Part shown: positions 26,002 to 33,568 of the stretch, piece after piece
Layout: the number at the start of each line of letters is the position of its first letter
How positions within the stretch are numbered: position 1 is the stretch's first letter
Assembly (NCBI RefSeq): GCF_036416795.1
Contig: NZ_CP143867.1
Location: forward strand, 496,001 to 560,000
DNA length: 64,000 nucleotides
Direction of reading: 5' to 3'
DNA from: Bacteroides sp. MSB163
Lineage (GTDB): Bacteria; Bacteroidota; Bacteroidia; Bacteroidales; Bacteroidaceae
Notes under the pieces: generated by a model
What the model saw: only the letters and a program-made list of their open reading frames with translations
What the model was told of the DNA's origin: nothing
The model's database searches: none
Program-made: the position numbers and the translations under genes

Positions 26002-26111
26002 ATCAATACGGATGACACGTATCATCAATACGGATGATAACTATCATCAATACGGATGATGACTACCATCAATGCGGATGATGGATACTATCAATAGTAT
26101 TGATGATAGAC
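26002..26111. repeat. Five 22-bp direct repeats with internal dyads
   Basis: The core ATCAATACGGAT recurs at 26002, 26024, 26046 and (as ATCAATGCGGAT) 26068. A degenerate fifth unit begins ATCAATA at 26090, so the period is exactly 22 bp. The inner units carry the dyad ATCATC...GATGAT, and the last forms CTATCAATAGTATTGATGATAG. They fill the gap between the porin stop and the kdpD-domain start. There are no spacers, so this is not a CRISPR array. They could bind a protein in phase or form a chain of hairpins that lowers expression of the sensor genes. Confidence 0.85.
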
Positions 26112-26146
26112 TAAGCCATAGGGACAACATGCCTCTGTTATTCACA

Positions 26147-26896
26147 TTAAGGCCTTAAGGTTATACCAAAGACCAAATGGGTATCTTCCAGACAAGGATT
26201 CCAGATAGCCTGTGCAAATATAGGCAATGAGAATGAATCCGTTATCTTAATGGCGGTAGTAGCCTTCAGAGCCACGTTGGTAACTGCAAAACCGGAATTA
26301 CCATACCCTACGGTATATGTTTCATAGGGCACAAATCCCAGCGTTGCGTTCAAATCCACCGATTTCACACTGAACGGACAGTTCAGCTCAACATAAGATG
26401 AATAGTTCTGCCCTCCCTCAGCGTTCTTGTCGGCACCGGCAAACATGGTGTACCAGGCTATGGACAAGGGCAGTCTCTCACAAGGCAAGGCATAGGCCAG
26501 TCCGCCTTCAAAATAATGGGCAGTTTTATGGCTCTCGAAGTTGAAGTACTTACCTGCACCCTGTCCTGCCCACCAAAGACTTGCCACAGACAGCGTGAGT
26601 CCCGATTCACCGAAGGTATAAGCTGCCGTCAGGTCTATTTCCTTGCTGGCCAGACCTTCGGTAGATTTATTGCCGTCGAAGTCTGTAGAACCCCATGCGG
26701 TCAGAGAGAAGTCTCCGATACCGAAACCCAGTGTGGGCTGGAAACTCGCACCTGTCTGATAGACTCCACGCCAAATGTATGAGCTTACCAAATCACCTTG
26801 CACTGTAAATTCCTGTGCTTTTGTACTTGTTATCCAAAAAATACTTGCGGCTGCAACAGCCACTGTTGCAAAAATCTTTTTTCCTCTTAATTTCAT
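26147..26896 (-). CDS. TorF-like outer-membrane porin in the kdp operon
   Basis: A 249-aa outer-membrane protein with a signal peptide ending at ITSTKA-QEF. It is rich in alternating beta-strands (SYIWRGVYQTGASFQPTLGFGIGDF, LTAWGSTDFDG) and ends in an aromatic/hydrophobic strand (HLVFGITLRP). The SSYIWRG opening and the overall layout match the TorF/Gcw_chp family of putative porins. It sits between kdpC and the KdpD-domain gene on the same strand, so it may supply an outer-membrane path for potassium. That role is inferred from position only. A hairpin followed by eight Ts lies just upstream. Confidence 0.8.
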   Translation of the reverse strand: MKLRGKKIFATVAVAAASIFWITSTKAQEFTVQGDLVSSYIWRGVYQTGASFQPTLGFGIGDFSLTAWGSTDFDGNKSTEGLASKEIDLTAAYTFGESGLTLSVASLWWAGQGAGKYFNFESHKTAHYFEGGLAYALPCERLPLSIAWYTMFAGADKNAEGGQNYSSYVELNCPFSVKSVDLNATLGFVPYETYTVGYGNSGFAVTNVALKATTAIKITDSFSLPIFAQAIWNPCLEDTHLVFGITLRP

Positions 26897-26911
26897 AATT
26901 CTTTTAATTTA

Positions 26912-26994
26912 AAAAAAAGAGAGGCGCGTCTCCATCCACCCTGTTTTCAGACATCACCATGGCAAAATATGAACGGAGCCTGCCCACCTCTCCT
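26912..26994 (-). terminator. Hairpin with T8 tail between kdpC and the porin
   Basis: On the minus strand AGAGG...GGCTCC (around 26974-26992) pairs imperfectly with GGAGAC...CCTCT (around 26920-26932), followed directly by eight Ts. That is a terminator-like shape 15-20 bases before the porin ATG. It could partially end kdpFABC transcription or act as an attenuator for the downstream porin and sensor genes. I could not match it to a known riboswitch class. Confidence 0.45.
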
Positions 26995-27023
26995 CTACCA
27001 ACCTAAAGTTATGTTCTAATCAC

Positions 27024-27596
27024 TCATTTTCCCGCTTCTTCAAGCGCGATATTTAATTTCAACACATTTACTCTTTCCGTACCGAAAAGGTCGAGAAAAG
27101 GCTTTTGTATCGTCTTGTCCACAATACTTCTCACCTGAGCCTCATCCATGCCGCGTGCCTGTGCCACACGTTTCACCTGCACGTAAGCGCTGGCGGGGGT
27201 AATATCCGGGTCGAGACCGGAACCGCTGGCTGTCACCATTTCGGCAGGGACATCCTTGCGTTGCAAATAGGGATGATGAAGCAGGAATGTATCGATACGA
27301 GCTTCTACCTCCGCCAGATATTCTTCGTTTGTGGGTCCCTTGTTGCTACCGGAAGAACTGGAAGCATCGTAGCCGTCTCCGGCATTGGAAGGACGTCCCC
27401 AAAAGTAGATATCCTTAGTAAACATCTGGCCTACATTGGCAGCCCCCACTACCTTGCCGTCCAATACGGCAACCTCCGCATTACCCTTGTTAGGTCCTGC
27501 CACCTGGGCGAATATCCACAGGATGAGGATGTAGAACAAGGAAAAGAATATGCAAAATGCAAGTGTTATTTTGAGGGATTTGAATAAAGTTTTCAT
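27024..27596 (-). CDS. kdpC: Potassium-transporting ATPase subunit C
   Basis: A 190-aa KdpC, the single-span periplasmic subunit that stabilises the KdpFABC potassium pump. One N-terminal membrane helix (about 10-32) is followed by the conserved motifs FWGRPSNAGDGYDASSSSGSN, ETGSGLDPDI-like SGSGLDPDITPASA and a C-terminal VNVLKLNIALEE. The length is normal for the family. It begins 20 bases after kdpB, in the usual F-A-B-C order. Confidence 0.97.
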   Translation of the reverse strand: MKTLFKSLKITLAFCIFFSLFYILILWIFAQVAGPNKGNAEVAVLDGKVVGAANVGQMFTKDIYFWGRPSNAGDGYDASSSSGSNKGPTNEEYLAEVEARIDTFLLHHPYLQRKDVPAEMVTASGSGLDPDITPASAYVQVKRVAQARGMDEAQVRSIVDKTIQKPFLDLFGTERVNVLKLNIALEEAGK

Positions 27597-27616
27597 TTTC
27601 TTCTTTTTTTAATTAC

Positions 27617-29665
27617 TTAGAAAAACAAACTGACAATCATATCTATCAACTTAATACCGACGAACGGAGCAATGACACCACCCAAACCATATATGAGCAG
27701 GTTGCGACGGAGCAATGCACTGGCACCAATCGGTTTATATTGTACACCACGCAGTGCCAACGGAATCAGGATAGGAATGATGATGGCGTTGAAGATGATA
27801 GCCGAAAGGATAGCCGACTCCGGACTATGCAGCCCCATGATATTCAATGGAGCCAACTGCGGTATGGCAACCATAAACAGAGCCGGAATAATGGCAAAGT
27901 ATTTAGCCACATCATTTGCAATTGAGAAGGTGGTCAGCGTACCGCGCGTCATCAACAGTTGTTTACCAATCTCTACAATTTCAATCAGCTTGGTCGGGTC
28001 GTTATCCAGGTCCACCATATTACCGGCTTCCTTGGCTGCCTGCGTACCGCTGTTCATGGCAACACCCACGTTTGCCTGTGCCAGCGCCGGAGCATCGTTC
28101 GTACCGTCACCCATCATGGCCACCAGCTTACCGGACTGTTGTTCTTTCTTGATGTACTCCATCTTATCTTCGGGTTTAGCCTCGGCAATGAAGTCATCCA
28201 CACCGGCTTTTTCGGCAATATACTTAGCTGTCAGCGGATTATCACCGGTCACCATTACTGTCTTCACACCCATCTTGCGCAATCGCTCGAAACGTTCCTG
28301 AATGCCCGGCTTGATGATATCCTGCAACTCAATAACGCCGGCCACCTTCCGGTCGACACACACCACCAGTGGAGTACCGCCATTACTTGAGATTGCAGCA
28401 ATTGTATCTTCCACTTCCTTCGGGAAATGATTACCGGCACTCTCCACAATCTTACGGATAGCATCGAAAGCACCTTTACGAATCTGAGTACCTTCCTGCA
28501 AATCCACACCGGAACATTTAGTTTCGGCAGTAAACTTAATCATACGGGCTCCGGCGGTATCCAGATCGCGCATACGACGCCCTGTTTCACGTCCCAGTTC
28601 GATGATGGACTTACCTTCCGGTGTCTCATCAGAAAGGGAAGACAACAGGCAGGCCTCAATAAAATCATATTCATCCACACCCGGGGCAACATGGAATTTC
28701 GTTGCCTTACGATTGCCGATAGTGATGGTACCCGTCTTATCCAGCAGCAGGGTATCAATATCACCAGCCGTTTCCACGGCTTTACCTGACTTGGTGATTA
28801 CATTGGCACGAAGCGCACGGTCCATACCTGCAATACCGATAGCGGAAAGTAAACCTCCGATAGTAGTCGGTATCAGGCAGACAAACAGAGAGAGGATGGC
28901 AGCAATAGAAATATACGTTCCCGGATGATCCACATTTGTATAGTCCGCAAATGGGATCAATGTCACGCAGACAATCACGAATACCAATGTGAAACCTGCC
29001 AGAAGGATGGTCAGCGCAATCTCATTCGGTGTCTTCTGCCGGGTAGCGCCTTCTACCAGCGCAATCATCTTGTCAAGGAAGCTCTCGCCCGGTTGCTGGG
29101 TTACCAGTACCTTAATTTTATCAGACAATACCTTCGTACCACCTGTTACGGAGCTTTTATCACCACCTGCTTCGCGGATCACCGGGGCGGACTCACCTGT
29201 GATGGCACTTTCATCAATGGATGCCAAGCCTTCCACAATCTCACCGTCAGCCGGGATGGTATCTCCGGCTTCACAAATAAAGTAATCTCCTTTCTTCAGA
29301 CGTGAACTGCTGATAGTGCGCACTTTACCATCAATCAACATTTTAGCGGGAGTTTCTTCACGCGTCTTACGCAAGCTGTCCGCCTGTGCCTTGCCACGTG
29401 CTTCGGCAATAGCCTCGGCAAAATTGGCAAACAACAGGGTGACGAACAGGATGACAAATACCAGGAAGTTATATCCGAATGTTCCGTACTCCGGAGTTAT
29501 CAGGGAGAGGATGCAGACCACCAGCATGACCAGTGTCACAATCTCCACCGTAAACATAATCGGATTCTTTATCATCATTCGCGGATTCAGCTTCACGAAT
29601 GATTGCTTCAGGCTCTCCATTACTTGCTCCTTTTGAAACAAAGAAGCTGATTTCTTATCTTTCAT
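27617..29665 (-). CDS. kdpB: Potassium-transporting P-type ATPase subunit B
   Basis: A 682-aa P-type ATPase that hydrolyses ATP to drive potassium uptake through KdpA. The phosphorylation motif LLLDKTGTITIGNR, the actuator motif SAITGESAPV, and the hinge motifs VTGDNPLTA and MMGDGTNDAPALAQA are all intact. Membrane segments flank these domains as in other KdpB proteins. It lies 30 bases after kdpA and 20 before kdpC. Confidence 0.98.
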   Translation of the reverse strand: MKDKKSASLFQKEQVMESLKQSFVKLNPRMMIKNPIMFTVEIVTLVMLVVCILSLITPEYGTFGYNFLVFVILFVTLLFANFAEAIAEARGKAQADSLRKTREETPAKMLIDGKVRTISSSRLKKGDYFICEAGDTIPADGEIVEGLASIDESAITGESAPVIREAGGDKSSVTGGTKVLSDKIKVLVTQQPGESFLDKMIALVEGATRQKTPNEIALTILLAGFTLVFVIVCVTLIPFADYTNVDHPGTYISIAAILSLFVCLIPTTIGGLLSAIGIAGMDRALRANVITKSGKAVETAGDIDTLLLDKTGTITIGNRKATKFHVAPGVDEYDFIEACLLSSLSDETPEGKSIIELGRETGRRMRDLDTAGARMIKFTAETKCSGVDLQEGTQIRKGAFDAIRKIVESAGNHFPKEVEDTIAAISSNGGTPLVVCVDRKVAGVIELQDIIKPGIQERFERLRKMGVKTVMVTGDNPLTAKYIAEKAGVDDFIAEAKPEDKMEYIKKEQQSGKLVAMMGDGTNDAPALAQANVGVAMNSGTQAAKEAGNMVDLDNDPTKLIEIVEIGKQLLMTRGTLTTFSIANDVAKYFAIIPALFMVAIPQLAPLNIMGLHSPESAILSAIIFNAIIIPILIPLALRGVQYKPIGASALLRRNLLIYGLGGVIAPFVGIKLIDMIVSLFF

Positions 29666-29695
29666 TTTATGAAATTACTAATTACTAATTATGAA

Positions 29696-31402
29696 TTACA
29701 AACTAAAATGTTCAGCAATTGTACTCAACGCATGTACCGGGAAGAATGACAGTGCAGCCACGATGAAAATAACTGCGAACGTCATCACACCAAACGTCAG
29801 TGTATCTGTCTTCAATGTACCGGCACTCTCAGGGATAAACTTCTTCTGAGCCAGCAAACCGGCAATGGCAACCTGCCCCACAATCGGGATAAAACGACTC
29901 AGAATCAATACCCAACCACATGAGTAGTTCCAGAAGTAAGTATTATCACCCAGTCCCTCGAAGCCGGAACCGTTATTAGCTGCACACGAAGTAAACTCAT
30001 ATAATTGCTCGCTCAGCCCGTGGAAGCCCGGATTATTCAACCATCCGCCCTCACTCGCTACAAAGTCGGGATGATGGGCAAACAGGTAACTGGACAATGC
30101 CGTACCTACCAAAATCACAAACGGATGCAACAGCGCCACAATCGTAGCAATCTTCATTTCCCGTGCCTCCACTTTCTTTCCGAGGAATTCCGGTGTACGC
30201 CCTACCATCAATCCGCTGATAAACACAGCTATGACTATGAACGTATAGTAGTTCATCCAACCTACCCCGACACCACCGAACCAAGTATTAATCTGCATAT
30301 TCAGCATCTCCATCAGTCCGCTGAGCGGCATCGTAGAGTCGTGCATACCATTCACCGAGCCATTGGAAGTGACGGTGGTCGTAATACTCCACAAGGCTGT
30401 TGCAGCAGCACCAAGCCTCACCTCCTTTCCTTCCATCGCTCCGCCATCCTGCGCAATATCCAGTTCGTCAATACGCGGATTACCGTTCATCTCCTGATAG
30501 ACATTGATGCCGACACCCGCCAGATAGGCAAAGAGCATTACGCCGAATATACTATAAGCCAGTTTCTTACGGTTGGAATAGAAGCCGAGTGCGAAAACCA
30601 TTGCCATCGGGATGATAAGGATAGACCAACATTCCACCATATTCGTCAGATACGTAGGATTCTCCAACGGATGCGAAGAGTTCACACCGAAATAACCGCC
30701 GCCATTGGTACCCAGTTGTTTGATGGGCACGATGGCAGCCGCAGGCCCCTGCGATACCAGTTGTTCCTGTCCTTCGAGCGTGGTCACCTCCATTTTGCCG
30801 TCAAAGCCCATCGGGGTGCCTTCTATAATAAGGATGAAACCCACAATCAGCGAAAGCGGCAACAAAATACGTGTACTACTCAATACAAGGAAGTTCCAGA
30901 AGTTACCTATTGTCTTCGTTGTCTTCACGGAAATAGACTTCATGATACCTGCCATAGCCGCCATACCCGTTGCAGCCGTAATAAACTGGAAGAGCATGAT
31001 GACAAACAACTGCGTGAAGTAAGTCAGCCCGCTCTCGCCGGAATAGTGCTGCAAGTTACAGTTCACCATGAAGCTGATGCAGGTGTTGAATGCCTGATCC
31101 GGTGTCTGCGGCCCGTTACCGTCGGGATTCAGAGGCAACCAGTGTTGAGTAACCAGCAGCACCATGCCCCACACAAACCAAAAAGCATTTAATATCAGAA
31201 GCGCTTTCAGAAACTGTTTCCAGTTCATCTCCTCGGTAGGGTTGATGCCACACACTTTAAAAATAAGTCTCTCAATCGGCTTCATGAAGTCCGACCATGT
31301 CTTTTCTCCTTTATAGACCTTTGCAATATATCGTCCCAACGGGTAAGACAGTACTACCAATAGGACTATTTGCAGGGCTACACCTAAAATTTCTGTATTC
31401 AT
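29696..31402 (-). CDS. kdpA: Potassium-transporting ATPase subunit A
   Basis: A 568-aa KdpA, the channel-like subunit of the Kdp pump, with about ten membrane helices. The selectivity-filter loops are recognisable: CISFMVNCNLQHYSGESGLT, QLGTNGGGYFGVNSSHPLENPT and TSCAANNGSGFEGLG. The order kdpF, kdpA, kdpB, kdpC is the standard one. The gap of 73 bases to kdpF has no other open frame. Confidence 0.98.
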   Translation of the reverse strand: MNTEILGVALQIVLLVVLSYPLGRYIAKVYKGEKTWSDFMKPIERLIFKVCGINPTEEMNWKQFLKALLILNAFWFVWGMVLLVTQHWLPLNPDGNGPQTPDQAFNTCISFMVNCNLQHYSGESGLTYFTQLFVIMLFQFITAATGMAAMAGIMKSISVKTTKTIGNFWNFLVLSSTRILLPLSLIVGFILIIEGTPMGFDGKMEVTTLEGQEQLVSQGPAAAIVPIKQLGTNGGGYFGVNSSHPLENPTYLTNMVECWSILIIPMAMVFALGFYSNRKKLAYSIFGVMLFAYLAGVGINVYQEMNGNPRIDELDIAQDGGAMEGKEVRLGAAATALWSITTTVTSNGSVNGMHDSTMPLSGLMEMLNMQINTWFGGVGVGWMNYYTFIVIAVFISGLMVGRTPEFLGKKVEAREMKIATIVALLHPFVILVGTALSSYLFAHHPDFVASEGGWLNNPGFHGLSEQLYEFTSCAANNGSGFEGLGDNTYFWNYSCGWVLILSRFIPIVGQVAIAGLLAQKKFIPESAGTLKTDTLTFGVMTFAVIFIVAALSFFPVHALSTIAEHFSL

Positions 31403-31475
31403 TTTCTTTAATTGCTTTAAGGGAGCTAAAGAAGTTATCGTCTTACTTACTCCTGTTATTCTTTAACTCCTACAT

Positions 31476-31556
31476 TTAAAACTTCTCCGGCTTCACAAGT
31501 ACATACATCAAGTACCCGAAAACCGCAATGCCTAATACAAATAATGCTGTGTACAT
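31476..31556 (-). CDS. kdpF: KdpF small membrane subunit (26 aa)
   Basis: Translated from ATG at 31556, this gives MYTALFVLGIAVFGYLMYVL then VKPEKF and a stop at 31476. It is a single membrane helix ending in the KPEKF motif typical of KdpF, which stabilises the KdpABC complex. It is immediately followed by kdpA on the same strand. Small genes of this kind are easily missed because of their size. The recognisable C-terminus and exact position make the call firm. Confidence 0.92.
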   Translation of the reverse strand: MYTALFVLGIAVFGYLMYVLVKPEKF

Positions 31557-31572
31557 AATCTTTCTCTCCTTC

Positions 31573-31668
31573 TTAAATCTTTTCAAACCAATCCACGCAT
31601 TTCCAGAATAGCCAGAAAGCGAGTAACCCACTCAACAGGCAGAAAATAAATGAAATCGTTATACCCAT
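31573..31668 (-). CDS. 31-aa single-helix membrane peptide leading the kdp operon
   Basis: ATG at 31668 opens a 31-codon frame starting MGITISFIFCLLSGLLAFWL and ending FEKI, with a stop at 31573. It is one hydrophobic helix followed by a short WKCVDWFEK tail. A purine-rich stretch precedes the ATG. It lies 43 bases downstream of the predicted sigma-54 start site and 16 bases before kdpF, so it is the first product of the operon. It has no family that I recognise. It could be an extra small subunit or regulator of the pump, or a leader peptide. Confidence 0.72.
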   Translation of the reverse strand: MGITISFIFCLLSGLLAFWLFWKCVDWFEKI

Positions 31669-31721
31669 GTCTTTTACTTTTTTTTTTTAAATTGATACTA
31701 TTATTTCGTTGTGTCTGTGTA

Positions 31722-31737
31722 TGCCAATTGTGTGCCA
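31722..31737 (-). promoter_or_regulatory. Sigma-54 (-24/-12) promoter of the kdp operon
   Basis: The minus strand reads TGGCACACAATTGGCA. Against the RpoN consensus TGGCACRNNNNTTGCW it differs only at the first T of TTGC pair (TGGC), and it keeps the obligatory GG-N10-GC spacing. It lies about 55 bases before the first small gene of the kdp operon. An NtrC-type activator gene lies immediately upstream on the same strand, which strongly supports the assignment. Confidence 0.82.
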
Positions 31738-31809
31738 AACGTGCAACAACAGTCATAAAAAGCTAATATTCAATACTCTGAGAGATATAAACAGAAAAGT
31801 ATAAAGCAG

Positions 31810-31838
31810 AAGCACCCTTTCATTTTGAAAGGGTGCTT
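31810..31838 (-). terminator. Terminator of the NtrC-type regulator gene
   Basis: AAGCACCCTTTCA (31810-31822) is exactly inverted at 31826-31838 with a 3-base loop. On the minus strand it is followed by a T-rich stretch. It lies about 100 bases after the regulator stop, isolating that gene from the kdp operon. Confidence 0.75.
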
Positions 31839-31935
31839 ATCAAAATAGGGCAAGATAATTTTTTCCCTGCACTCTATCCAAAACACAACTCAGATAGAAT
31901 ACAGATACATATAAAAGGAAAATTAAAAATACAAC

Positions 31936-33279
31936 TCAAATCTTATACTCCTCAATCTTCCTGTACAGTGTCGTCAATCCGATTTTCAGTAACCGCGCTG
32001 CTTCCGTCTTGTTTCCCTTTGTGTACTCCAACACACGGGCGATATGCCGTCTTTCCATTGCCGAAAGTTCAAAACTGCCGGGTGTCTCTTCATCCGACTG
32101 TTCATAATGGGCATTCTGAATATCAAGCGGAAGATCTGTTATGTCCAGCCGCTCTCCCTCACAGACAATAATGCTGCGTTCAATCACATTACGAAGTTCA
32201 CGGATATTTCCTTTCCAAGGTTGCAACTCCAGCGTAGTAAGAAACTCAGGAGTAATCTCATTTATCGAACGGGACAATTGTGCCGAGAAGTTCTTTATAA
32301 AAGCTTTTGCCAACAAACGAATATCTCCGGCACGCTCACGCAACGGAGGCAAATGCACCTGAAAGACACTGAGACGGTAGAACAAATCTTCACGGAAACG
32401 CCCCTTGGCTATCTCTTCCGGCAAATTACGATTGGTCGCTGCAATGATACGCACATTGACGCGTGTCGGCTTCGTATCTCCTATCTTAATATATTCTCCT
32501 GTTTCAAGAATACGCAGCAACTTAGCTTGCAACTCAAAAGCCATCTCACCGATTTCATCCAGAAAGATGGTTCCGTTATTCGCCTCTTCAAACAGTCCTT
32601 TCTTATCCTTCAATGCCCCGGTAAATGAACCCGCCTTATGCCCGAACATCTCACTCTCCAACAACTCTTTGCTGAACGATGAACAGTTCACCGCAACAAA
32701 ATTCTGTCGGACACGCTTACTACTGTAATGGATGGCTTGCGCAAACACTTCCTTGCCGGTTCCCGTTTCTCCGGTCAATAACACAGGTACATCAGTTACC
32801 GCTACCTTTTGTGCCAGCAGGACGGCTTCTTTCAGAGACTTGGATTCTCCCAGAATAGATTCAAAAGAATACGTTTGTCCTACCTTCTTCTCCAACTTCT
32901 CCAAGCGGACATTCATCCCAGCCTTCTCTACCGCACGGCTGATAAGGGGAATAATCTTGTTGTTGTCATCTCCTTTGGTGATATAGTCGAAAGCACCGTT
33001 CTTGATGGCCTGCACCCCATCGGGAATATTGCCATGGGCCGTCAGTAGAATAACCTCCACATTAGGTGCAACTTTTTTAATGGATAAAACCAGATCCACC
33101 CCATTCCCATCAGGCAGGAATACGTCACACAAAGCCACATCGGGACTCTGGAGTTCCAACTGCCGCAAGGCAGTCCTGCAATCACCAGCCTGACATACTT
33201 CATATCCTTCTAACTCTATCATACGTGCCAACAGAGTACGGATTTGTACCTCGTCGTCAACAATTAAAATCTTACTCAT
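31936..33279 (-). CDS. NtrC-family sigma-54-dependent response regulator
   Basis: A 447-aa response regulator. The receiver domain (1-120) has IVDDE and the phospho-acceptor D52 in LCDVFLPDG. The AAA+ activator domain has Walker A GETGTGKE (170-177), the sigma-54 contact loop GSFTGA (217-222, with S in place of the usual A of GAFTGA) and Walker B FLDEIGE. A Fis-type helix-turn-helix (KTEAARLLKIGLTTLYRKI) ends the protein. I chose the start at 33279 (MSKILIVDDE); a longer frame adds an unrelated hydrophobic stretch. It takes the place of KdpE and lies directly upstream of a -24/-12 promoter for the kdp operon, so it is the likely activator of kdp, partnered by the split sensor at 23359-25944. 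Confidence 0.93.
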   Translation of the reverse strand: MSKILIVDDEVQIRTLLARMIELEGYEVCQAGDCRTALRQLELQSPDVALCDVFLPDGNGVDLVLSIKKVAPNVEVILLTAHGNIPDGVQAIKNGAFDYITKGDDNNKIIPLISRAVEKAGMNVRLEKLEKKVGQTYSFESILGESKSLKEAVLLAQKVAVTDVPVLLTGETGTGKEVFAQAIHYSSKRVRQNFVAVNCSSFSKELLESEMFGHKAGSFTGALKDKKGLFEEANNGTIFLDEIGEMAFELQAKLLRILETGEYIKIGDTKPTRVNVRIIAATNRNLPEEIAKGRFREDLFYRLSVFQVHLPPLRERAGDIRLLAKAFIKNFSAQLSRSINEITPEFLTTLELQPWKGNIRELRNVIERSIIVCEGERLDITDLPLDIQNAHYEQSDEETPGSFELSAMERRHIARVLEYTKGNKTEAARLLKIGLTTLYRKIEEYKI

Positions 33280-33328
33280 ATCTCTTCGGATAAGTATTAA
33301 ACTGATAATGATAAAAAAACAGGGTGTG

Positions 33329-33336
33329 CAAATATA
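33329..33336 (-). promoter_or_regulatory. -7 box of the NtrC-type regulator gene
   Basis: TATATTTG on the minus strand matches TAnnTTTG exactly, 50 bases before the start codon at 33279. No clear -33 TTG is present. Confidence 0.45.
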
Positions 33337-33568
33337 AAGTTTTTCCTGAAATGCCACGGCACATCTTTTGAACTTTTATAGTATAGAAACAGAAAGCTAT
33401 AAAATGCACAAATAAGCTTAGTTCCAATAATACAAAGGAATAGAGTGCATAAAGAGCTGGAAACGACAGGACTTTTTTCCCTTTCATTTTGGAAAAACAT
33501 ACTAAAATGGAAAGAATGGAAACAATCGTCCGAAATAGATTTCGATAAACAATTAAAAAAACATAGAT

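Noticed and set aside
26002..26111. Possible CRISPR array
   Set aside because: The 22-bp units follow each other directly with no unique spacers, and there are no cas genes in the window.
26912..26994. c-di-AMP (ydaO-type) riboswitch before the porin in a potassium operon
   Set aside because: The region is too short and lacks the conserved ydaO core. Only a hairpin with a T-tail can be supported.
30005..31192. Long antisense open frame (395 codons) within kdpA
   Set aside because: It is opposite a conserved membrane protein gene, and the product has no membrane, signal or domain pattern.
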